Of a stretch of DNA of 64,000 bases, positions 46,501 to 58,500 are shown piece after piece. The notes under the pieces are model-generated. The model made no database searches, was not told where the DNA came from, and saw nothing but the letters and a program-made list of their open reading frames with translations. Origin of the DNA: Liolophura sinensis (taxonomy: Eukaryota; Mollusca; Polyplacophora; Chitonida; Chitonidae). The first letter of the stretch is position 1. Each line of letters begins with the position of its first letter. The stretch is taken from positions 21,621,608 through 21,685,607 of the forward strand of contig NC_088300.1 of assembly GCF_032854445.1 (NCBI RefSeq), in the 5' to 3' direction. The position numbers and the translations under genes were made by a program.

Positions 46501-49500
46501 CATCTTGGTAGACAGGTCATCAACTAGGATACACTACTTGGAATAGTAGCCATATGGCATATTTTCAGGGGTAAACAATCAGGCCTATTATTTCAAAGGC
46601 TCTCAAACGACAGAGTTCTGCTTCATGTATTCCAAAGACTTTATTTCGTCTCTTTTTTCCAGGTGATATTTACAGTATTTGCCCAAAAATTCGCCATAAA
46701 AAATGCATTTCTTAGAGATATATAAATGTCACAAATCTTACTCTTACATTTTTCTACACCATACTACCTTCCACACAAAACTTACAAATCTTTCAATGCA
46801 ACTCTTAGAATGAGGCAAAATGGTTTCACTGCTGAAATTTTGGGTCAAATATAGTAGTTTTAGGTTGATTTTCTACTCACCCAGGATTGAAGTCTCCTGG
46901 CATACTGAACAGGGACTCGGTGGTTGGTGTGAAGAGGCCGAAGTCGTCCTCTGTATTCATGGGGATGTATGGAGCTCTCATGTCCAGGTCTTCATCCTGG
47001 TGGTTGGGAGAAAGACAAAGGGAGATAATCACTAACACTGAACATAGGAGCTTACAGAAATGTACAGCGGTAAGGGGAAGAACCTGCCCCAAAAAAGTCT
47101 GTACAAGTGATGTGCTCTTTGTTCTTGTGTAACTGTTTCGGTATAGATGTGCCTGTAAAAAACTATGACATAAGAGCAGAGAATGGTGTGCTTTTACACA
47201 GCATTAAATGTCCTTGTTACGATGATAGCATTTCATTATATGTGTACACTTTGAAAGCATGACTTACAGAGAAGAAATATTTATTTCTGTGTTTTATCTG
47301 ATTCTTTTTACTTTGTAACACTCTTGTCACATTAGCTTTTGTTGATTAGTGGGAAAAAAAAACATTTACTTTTTTATTAAATTTTATTTCCTTGGTATTA
47401 AATGCTGTATTTTTCATTTATGTAACAGTGGTCAGTTTTATGGGGAAACACCCAGTCTTTGTCAAGTATCTGACTAATGTACAATGGTAACTCAAGGGTG
47501 GAGGAAACAAGCAAGAGTCCATGGAAAACTGGGTCAGAACAAACATCTTTAATGGTTGATCAGATGATAAGACACAGGTGCTAATCGGCAAGAACAATTT
47601 TCCATCTTGTACAAGCCCGGCACTTACATTGAGAGGCTCCTGTGTGAGCTCGAGGGCTTGGTTTGTGTCCAGGGCTGAAAACTTGTTCATCAGGTCAGGA
47701 ACAGCCGGACTGAGGCTCTTACTGTACTCCATGGGGCTGTTCTGTTGTGTCTACACACCAAATAGAGGGAACTCAGTCTTAGGGATTAGACTAAGAAGGA
47801 TCAACATTCACATCAGGTATTTGTACTCTGTGTACAATTTAACATTTTTCAATTTCGTAATGCTTTCCTAAATCTGTTCCTTCATTCAATTTACTCATCA
47901 CTTTATAGCATGTTTCACTGGAGTTAGCACCAACTTACATAAAGGCAGCTAGAGTTTCACCATAGCTCACAGAGCTTTTAATATTCTTTAAGTGTAATGG
48001 GCTTCATTTTCACATGAGTTTATGCATGTACAATATCTTTATTGATCCAAAAAGCATTTTAACAGAACACATCTGTCGAACCACAAGCCTATATTAACAT
48101 CTATTGCACTTAGTACTGTTGACCATGTGGTCAGGAACAAGAGGGTCAGACAGACTAGAACAGGAAGCAGCCAGTGCAGCTGTATCATTAGGAAATCCTG
48201 TTGACTTACGTAAGGCGAAGAGGCCTGGCTACTGTTCAGGGGAGATAAGAGAGGAGGATCACGGCAGCGACTGAAGCTCGTCATATCCTGGGGCTCTTCT
48301 TTGAAGGATGAGAACGGCAGATCTTTTTTGAGAGGTGTGTCGGCCGGGCTGAGAATGTCCTCGATGATGATGCCAGTTTTAGAGTCAAATGTCACAGAGT
48401 CTGTACAAATCATAAAGTTTGTAAGTATGAGAACAGAAAACTGAAATTGGCAATGAGGTAAAGAGGAGAGTGAGAAAGAGAAATTATAAGTGCTGGTTGA
48501 TCACAGAACACTAACAATCTCACCCCATCCCTCCCCATTTTTTAATTATGGGGAACAATGAGTAAGACATCCACATACAAGTCGAACTTGTCGTATGGGG
48601 CCAGTGCAAGGAGACGAATTAAGTGGCCGCTTTGAGTAGGTGGCCACATAACACAGGCTGGTTAAAAGGCCGTGCCAATAAATAACATATGTTTCTGTTT
48701 TATCGGTATTAATTTCAGATATGATCAACGTTTATGGCTACATGCATTTAGTAGATACATGACAATGGTATACTAGTATTATATCTGAAAGCTGTGTGGG
48801 CTATAAGCCCAAAAGACCTAACAGAGTTGACACATAAGGTAAATAAACAAGCGCTTCCAATCCGAGTTTCAAGTCAGCACATGTGACTTGAGCACTTTCC
48901 CCCAAAACATTTCCATTGTCTAGACAAGTCTTGCGCTAGTTGGGCCAATGGAAATAATGAATATTCCAATAAAATTTTGGACTGCGAATCCCAGCTAGAC
49001 CGATGAGCTGCATGAAAGTTTATTCAGTTTGCCTTTATCGGTGAAACAACATACATGTACATGGATCAGGTGTTCATGAAAGGTCATACTTTGTTAAACC
49101 AAAAGGAAGACACAGCATCATTTGTCTACAAAGATAATGTCCATGCAAGCCAGATGCCTCGTCAAAGAAACCATTCATGGATAGAACCACAGGAGGTCAG
49201 ATTATATCCTGGTTTGCACACTGTGACTTAATGGCTTTCCCACCTCAGACAACCTCTATAAATTGAGCTAATAAATCACACTGCCTGTCAGCAGGTGTCT
49301 TGACAATAACCATCTGGGCATTAAAGCAAAACCACAAACTCCACTGGTCAAGGCAAAGATGCAGGTACAACACTGCAAATTTTCAATCACTATCAAAGCT
49401 GTGTAAGTTTGTTGCTACCATTTAGAGCCATTTTTTAATGTCCGATCGTCATTACTTCTGAAAATCTCGGCCGTGTAGGGTAGGTTGATATTGGGCATTG

Positions 49501-52500
49501 TTACAATACATAGTGGCTGCTGGCCGTGTAAGGCAGGTTGATATTGGGCATTGTTACAATACTTAGTGGCCGCTGGCCGTGTAGGGCAGGTTGATATTGG
49601 GCATTGTTACAATACTTAGTGGCCGCTGGCCGTGTAAGGCAGGTTGATATTGGGCATTGTTACAATACATAGTGGCCGCTGGCCGTGTAGGGCAGGTTGA
49701 TATTGGGCAATGTTACAATACATAGTGGCCACTGGCCATATAAGGCAGGTTGATATTGGGCATTGTTACAATACATAGTGGCCGCTGGCCATATAAGGCA
49801 GGTTGATATTGGGCACTGTTACAATACATAGCGGTCGCTGGCTGTGTAAGGCAGGTTGATATTGGGCATTGTTACAATACTTAGTGGCCGCTGGCCGTGT
49901 AAGGCAGGTTGATATTGGGCATTGTTACAATACACAGTGGCAGCTGGCCCTGTAGGGCAGGTTAATATTGGGCACTGTTACAATACATAGTGGCCGCTGG
50001 CCGTGTAGGGCAGGTTGATATTGGGCAATGTTACAATACACAGTGGCCGCTGGCCGTGTAGGGCAGGTTGATATTGGGCATTGTTACAATACATAGTGGC
50101 CGCTGGCCGTGTAGGGCAGGTTGATATTGGGCATTGTTACAATACACAGTGGCCGCTGGCCGTGTAGGGCAGGTTGATATTGGGCATTGTTACAATACAC
50201 AGTGGCAGCTGGCCGTGTAGGGCAGGTTGATATTGGGCATTGTTACAATACACAGTGGCCGCTGGCCGTGTAGGGCAGGTTGATATTGGGCATTGTTACA
50301 ATACACAGTGGCCGCTGGCCGTGTAGGGCAGGTTGATATTGGGCATTGTTACAATACACAGTGGCTGCTGGCCGTGTAGGGCAGGTTGATATTGGGCACT
50401 GTTACAATACACAGTGGTTGCTGGCCGTGTAGGGCAGGTTGATATTGGGCATTGTTACAATACACAGTGAACGCCAGCCGTGTAGGGCAGGTTGATATTG
50501 GGCATTGTTACAATACACAGTGGCCGCTGGCCGTGTAGGGTAGGTTGATATTGGGCACTGTTACAATACATAGTGGCTGCTGGCCGTGTAGGGCAGGTTG
50601 ATATTGGGCATTGTTACAATACACAGTGGTTGCTGGCCGTGTAGGGCAGGTTGATATTGGGCATTGTTACAATACACAGTGGCTGCTGGCCGTGTAGGGC
50701 AAGTTGATATTGGGCATTGTTACTATACACAGTGGCCGCCAGTCTGTTGGACAAGTGTCTGCATGTTACAGGTCGCTTAACTTCCAAACTCAAACTTGTG
50801 AAAACAAAAACAAATTCAAAAAATATTTATCAAAAGCTACATGTAATCAGACCACATTGTTGTGTTCCAAATTCCAGTGTTGTAAGTTATCAAAGTAGTT
50901 TGTGAAGTATACCACTGACAATGTAATAGTGCTAAACACAGAAAAGCCAAAATCTGAAAAATCTGGCAAAAATGTATGAAAATCAATAAACTGTATTCAA
51001 AATTTAATCAGATCATAATCAGTGATAAAAACACATGTACTAGATCTTACCAAAGTAAGTTAATACAAGTTAGATATATCCTGCTTCCTAGATAACACGT
51101 CCATAAACTAACACTGACACATATGACTCGACTGAGAGACAAGGACAAATGAACATGCTACATTGCAAGCGCAATTTGTCCTGTGTCAGCACTCACATAA
51201 ATAAAGCAAATGAAATGAACAGTTAACTTGGATCTATTTGGCAAACTTCTAGTTTGAGCGAATTCCATCAACATGTTTCACCTTTGGTCAGATGGCATGC
51301 TGTTAACTTATGTGAATTTACACAAAGATACTGGTGAAAGGTTAGTGATACCTAACAAACTTCATGCAAGGATAACTGAAAGTGATTGCTGATGCTGCCA
51401 ACATATTTCCGCAGAGGCCTGAAGGCAGTGGAGGCCTGGGAATTCACAGAATATACCTTGAAATGTAACACTGAAACCTTTCTGTTTCAGATTCAAAAGT
51501 TTACCTGGTGGGAAGGTGGAGAGAGTGAGAGGAACACAAACATCTCCTGCTGTGGGCGCCAGGTGAGTCAAGTCTTCAGGCTCATTACGAGCTGAAAAAC
51601 ACAGGTAAAGTAATTAGACATTATGGGTAACTGTCACCAATTTCGATATCAAACTGCACGTACCAAGTTTCTAATGCCTGGAAACATCTGAAGGAACTCA
51701 TGATCAAGAGAACAAGTTTTTGCACCTCATAAAGAAAATATGAAAGTGGTAAACATCAGGTTTGTATGCAAGACAGATCTTTCCACCATGACAAACTCCT
51801 ATCAACCCTTAATAAGGACAGTAGTAAAATCAAGTTCCGTCCAGTCTTGTATCTTTCAATTGTATGATACTAGTGAGGTTTATGTCTGAAGGGAAGAGGA
51901 AGTGTGAACTATGTTATAGGCAACCCTGCAAAGAAATATGTCACTTTTTGAAGCTTTGGCTGCTCACTAGTGATGTTCTTTGAGGCCTGTGATACATTAA
52001 ATTCACCTCTGTTTCCTTGCTGTAAGCACAGGTGCTAGAGCATTTACCTTTAGCATCCTTTTTAATCTCAGGTGGCATGTAGTACCCTTCTTCCATGTCC
52101 TTAGTTTTGGGAGCAAAGATTTTGTCAGTGCTCATGCTGATGTTCAATGGTGGCAGGATGTCCTCTAGGGCCACAGGCGACTGCTGCACATCTGACAGAA
52201 CTACTTTCTGGTTCTCCACAGCACTGAATGAACAAAACACAAGAGTTACTGCCTTTGTTTACTTCTGAAGCCTTCACTGCACAAATTTCAAATTAATGCT
52301 TAAATTTTGGGACTTATCTAGGTAATATCACCATGCTGACTTCCTCAAAAAATTTCTTTTGATTAATGAATTAGAATTCATGTTTTGTTCCTACTCTTTT
52401 CCACAATAAATAAATATGTAAAGTTAGTACCTAAAGGTAAAGGAATTTTTGATTTTCTAGTACCCTTATAACTTTGTGACTTCTATGTAAAAATACAAGA

Positions 52501-55500
52501 GTAGAGTAAAATACATTACTAAAGTGACATTCTTTTAATAAAATCTTCAAGGAATATCACACAATTATCAAATTTGAATACTATGTACTTTTTAAAGTAC
52601 TAAACCTGTTCTATTTTAGTTTCTTTTTTATCATCACAGAGCAAAATTAGACAGACAAAGCTGAGCTCAAAATCTCACCTGAGGACAAAGTGGACACAGA
52701 CCACACACTGGGGTTTCTGTGTGCGACTGTTGGAGATAATAGTGGCCTGAGAGATGACCTGTACATAGCCTCCGTTCTTAGCCAGGAATCTGTACTGACC
52801 AGTCATGGTCTGGCCTTTAGAAAACACTGAAACACAGTCACAAACATTCATGGTTAATACTGTACCCATGCAGATTTTGCCATAATGTATTATTTTTACT
52901 ACAACCTGCGGCATAAAACACCAATCAAATAAATAAATAAATAAGTTTTACTTCACACACAATGTATGATCAATAACAAAGATGCAGATCAGGAGTTTTT
53001 AGATTTTTTTTTAATGATGCACAGGAGCTAAGTTCCACAGATAGGATGCGTAGCACACCCAGTACATATATACAAAAACATTTTAAATAGTAATTATTTA
53101 TCTATTTATTTGATTGGTGTTTTACGCCATACTCAAGAATATTTCACTTATGCGACGGCAGAGAGCATTATAGTGGCAGGAAACCAGGTTAAAAGGTAAT
53201 GATAAATAAAAATGTATTACTGCACATGAAATGTTATCATGTGCTTAACAGAAACATTTAGTGTGCACAAGGCCATTAAAACATTTATGAGGTAATGAAA
53301 TGAATCCAGGGATGCTTTGGCACGCGGTCAAGAAATACTCAAGCTCCGATATACCTAACATGTATCCATAACGTGCATGTTTTGACTGTATAATGCAAGA
53401 TTTAAGTGCATGTGTACTCGACTGAAATTTACACAGGCATAGTTTGATGCACACAAAACTATATAAAGTTCATGATGCGTGCATATACATGTATGCTGAG
53501 CTCCACACTCAACCACCAGTTGGCCCATACCAGCGGAAGAGGCCTAGTGGGGTCAAGTGAGTGCAGTGCCCACTTACAGTACCCTAGTCATTATCTGTAG
53601 GTTGGGGTGTAGAGTTCAGAGCAGCCTTTGAGACAGAGCTCTTCTGGCCCACCTCTCCCAGTGTTAAAGCATGGTTATGTTAGTCTGTCAACTGACGGCC
53701 AACTGTAGAAGAATGAATATCATCCAAATGTACACTCTGACTTCTACAGGAAGAAGGCTTTTGAACTGTGACGTCAATCCCTTCTCAACTTCTAGAGAAA
53801 TTGCAACATTGCTCCCAAGAATCACGAAAAAGTTATTGGGATTGTGTACCAAAAAAAGCTTTTACTCAAAAGTTTGAGAGCATTTTTAAAGCAAGACAGA
53901 TCTCAGCATTTTAGGAAGTGTGTAATTTCCTGCTTCCAAAATCCATAAGTTATGGCGATGTAAAACACATAATACATGCAAGTCACATTTGGCACTTTTA
54001 GTGGAGCTGGGCGTGTTTAAATATCTCAAAAGTGTAGTAAGTCTCTTAAGAGTGCATTTTACAGCTTCAAAAGCCATTATGTCCTAAGTGTACAGGCCAA
54101 ATTTCAATTTCATCCTTTAAGATTTCTGTTCATGGGACCAAAATTAAAACAGAGTCAAAAACGCATGTTCCATACATTTTAAAATGATGTTCTATCTTGT
54201 TTTACTTGAAAAGGTGATCAACTGGTCCTCCATCTTCTCGGTAGACGGCGCGCAAGCGTTTCATCCATGAACTGATTGAGTCCCAAATCTCCTTAGGAGT
54301 AATTTTTTTCCAGCAGTCCTGGATGCGTGCTTTTAGTTCATCCTGAGTGAATTTTCCCGTGCGACCCTCATAGGTTCCCAACAGGTGATGCAATGTGGGT
54401 CATCGGAACGTGCGTTTTTGAGGCTATGTTTTCATTTTAACCTTGTGAACAGACTACCCAAGCTATGACCTTGAAAATTGGTCAGTATATTAACAAAATC
54501 ATGCCACTTGAATGTCTAAAGTTTGAAAGGGTTTGAACAAAGGATAATGTTTCAATGCGGCATCAAAGTACCGACCACTATTTATGCCCACCCGATACAT
54601 GCTCATTTATGGCAAAACAAAGTTTTGTTTTATAAGAAAGACTTTTCTTCCTGCTTTCTCTTTTCAAATTTCACACATGGCAATACATCAAAAACAAAAA
54701 AAATTCAAAATGTATTCAATGAAGAAACTAAAAATTTTCACATGTCTGTCTGAGGAGATACTGCAATGATGAGGTGGCAAAAGTGATGACCTTCCCATGG
54801 TTCCCATGGAGTCCTTGATACAGAACTTTTAGAGACTGTTATTCTCAGATGAGAAATATGGTTTATAAAGACAACTCTTATCACGCATTGAATCCCCTAT
54901 CACTCAACGAAAAGGCAGGAATGTCTCTAATTATCCAAACAGGATGACCAATCAGGTTATATTACTTTTCTTTTCAATAAATTCTCAAAAAACAGCATTG
55001 TAGAGTCCGATAATGGAAGACTATGCATGAATATCACTGACCAAGCTTTTCAAATGCGCTTCACAAGTATACCCAAGGCCCAGTCTTCAGCCCTTATCAA
55101 TCTGTGGGCATGGGCATAACATTCCATCTCTCTCCAAGCACTCATGTACATATGTAAGTGTTTATCAAACCAAACATGTACTTCGCTGTTTGATAAGTGT
55201 CTGGATATCAAAACACCCTCTAATTAAGTCTGGCAACAAGCTGATACAACAGACACTGCCTTCCCAGTTTGATTGTCTACACATTGCCTCAGGTGACAGA
55301 CAGGGTACTGATAACTCAATTCCTCTAGGTCATGACAACCTGAGGCGTTAAGGTCATCTGGACTTCAGGGAGGGACGGGGAACAACTACCCCATTATGTA
55401 AGACAGCAGAATAGGTGTGACCACATTCTTTCTTTCGTTTTTTTTTTAAGATCCAAGTCAAATGATAATAAAACATCTAAGAACTCTAAAAAAACACACA

Positions 55501-58500
55501 AAAAAACAGCTTCTTAGTTCTAAAACAAAGATTTCACCATAGTCCATGGTTTTAACACAAAGATTTGTCCATTATCCATGTTCTAAGCAAAGTTATGCCA
55601 ATTTTTCATGTTTTTAGAATAAAGATTTGTCCATGTTTGTATAAAAACAGATGTGTTCATGTTTCTAAAATGAAGGTTTGTTTATGTCTCTAAAACAAAG
55701 ATATGTCTAGGTTTCTATAACAAAGATTTGTCAACCATTCTTAAAACAAAGGTTTTTCCCCTTTCTAAAACAAAAATTTATTCATGGTTCTAAAACAAAG
55801 ATTTGTCCATATCTTCAAAACACAGATTTTTGATGCTAAGCCTTTCAAAACAAAGATTTGTTCATGTTTCTGGAAGAAAGGTTTATCATGGTTTCTAAAA
55901 GAGAGGTCTGTCCATGTTTATAAAATAAACCTTTGAATCTCCTCTCAAAGCACTTTTTGTTTTTGAGATTGATTTCATGGATATTGAAAGGAGAGGAAAA
56001 TGTTACATGTAAGTATGCTGGGCGTTTAACGTCGTACTTAACAATGTTCAGTCATATGATGACCAGGAGTGATTAGGAGTGTGTACATACATTGGTTCTT
56101 CTTTTGACAGGGCAAGTCTATGCTGCCAAAGTGATGCCCCCTCTGAAGTATGCCACAGACACGAAACATGACACCCCACCCAGTCACATTCACCCGGGTT
56201 TGATCCCAAGATCTCCAGACTTCAACATGGGTGCTCTCACCATGAGGCCACTGTAGCAAAGGACCATTTTAAAGTCTTTGGTATGACCTAACCCGGGTTT
56301 GATCCCAAGGTCTCCCGAATTCGACTCTGACGCTCTGACCATTTGGCCACCCAAGCGGTTCAAAATGTTGTATGGAGTTGGTCGACAGTTCATGTACACT
56401 GAGTGAATAATCTGGATGACATACCAAAATCAGGGCCAGTTACTAGAAATCCTGAAATATACCTTTATGATAGAATGTTAAAACATACTAAAGTATTGCT
56501 TGTACATGTGGCTTGGCTGATTTGGACTTGGGACTTATAACATTACTCTGATCATGTCATTATGACATCTCCATACATCAGACTGGTTCCAATATATTCG
56601 TAATAATGCATCACTACAATACTATGCCGAAGACACCTTGTATGTTTCCTATCCAGTTCCATCCTGTTAAGTACTTGCCCATTTCCTCCAATTGGCCAAA
56701 ATTACTTACTTTAAAGTTTAAGTATGACCCATAATTATGTTTATATCAAGAACGCATATATGTACCAACAAACTGGTTGAATATACACAGCATTTTTAGC
56801 AAATCTTACAAGAATCCTAGAGATCGTATTTTAGCCATTCTATAATGGCAGGTGACATTGGACAATCATCAACATCCCCAAGCCCTGTGTTTGTACGGCA
56901 ATTTTTCAACCTTTTCACACGTTTGCAATGTGTTTCAAGCTTATTCTGGAGACATTATTCTGTGTACACTGGTAAAATTAACGCCCAATCCAACCAATAT
57001 ATATGAAAAGCAATGAAAGTTGCTCTTTCAAATGCAAAGAGGTTGAGGAATTAGGGTATAACACACTGATGTAGAAAAGTTTTGTGCTCATCTGCATGAT
57101 ATCTTTAGATTGTAAAGGTCAATATCTCACGGTCTTTGTAAGCCCTTTTCCACGACCTCACTGTCCAGAGCATGGTGGTAATCGTACACGGACTTCCCAA
57201 TCAACTCATCGCTGTTGTAACCAATCAGATCTTTGATCCTGAAATGAAAAAGTAAAATTTCCTTTGAAATTGAAAGGATACCAACAACATGTTTTCTCCA
57301 CAGTTATATATGCTTGCATTTATTTCCTTGATTTATACTTGTAGCTAAAAGAGAGCAATATTTTGACAATATTACCTAATCACCCATTGACCTATACGAG
57401 AAAAGTACATAAACAGCATGAAGAATTATACTTTTTTTTTAATTTTTACAGCAAACTGTTATCTGTTGTAACAGATTTCAAGTTGAGTGTAGAAAAAATT
57501 AAGTTCAGTGTAGAAAAATTAATGAGGTTGCTGGTTCAAGTGCAGCTCTCTCTGAGGACTGTCATGACATATAATTTCACCTATGACATACCACAACCAT
57601 CAGGTAAACAAACACTTACACTTTAACAGCCAACACGCATTTTTCTCAAAATATTCATGTATGTGATAGGTGTTTGAAACCACACATTACTCCAACATAC
57701 TTTACCTCTATAAAGGCGGCCAGCATTATGGTGGGAGGAAACTACAAAGAGCTTCAAGGAAAGCCACAATCATTTGAAGTTTCCCAAAACAACAATGAAC
57801 ACAAAGAGTTGGTTGCAAATAAAATGGCAAACTAAATCCCTCACCTGTCATCACAAAATGTGAATTTCATGTCCATGTTGTGTCTGGTGAGGAAGGTCTT
57901 GCTATCCAGTGGGAACTCGATGTTTGAGGGGTGGGGGATGGGTTCGCCAATTGCCAGCAGGTACAGGAAATTCTCCATATTCTCCTTATCAGCGACTCCC
58001 TCAGTCATGGGGAACTCCAGCTCTTCCAGTTTCCCTGTGTACTTGATCACCTGTGATACAGGTAACAGCCACAGGTAAATATACATTTAGAGGAAAATTT
58101 TACATGTGTCATAGAGAACTCTAGCTCCTTAAATTTACCTGCATACTTGATCGCTTGTAATACAGATAGAGGTAACATACATGCTATATACATACAGATA
58201 AGAAAAAGAAATGTAGAAGTGATGTGCACGTACTCAAGGTTTACAGGTAAACTCATCATGTTCTCATCAGCTCCTCCAGTTTACCTGTATACTTGATCGC
58301 TTGTAATACAGATAGAGGTAACATACATGCTATATACATACAGATAAGAAAAAGAAATGTAAAAGTGATGTGCACGTACTCAAGGTTTACAGGTAAACTC
58401 ATCATGTTCTCATCAGCTCCTCCAGTTTACCTGTATACTTATCATCTGGAATACAGATTTACTTGATCATGAAGATACATGCAGCACACATCGAAACATA

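Larger units (their letters stand above)
53196..57130. other. HIF-alpha intron inside the PAS-B coding region
   Basis: 4.3-kb intron between exons 57131-57238 and 52679-52826. Holds the degraded transposon, the diverged 30-bp repeat and the tandem tRNA-like modules. Because the two bordering exons disagree by one base in phase, a small hidden exon in this interval remains possible, though none stands out. Confidence 0.5.
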
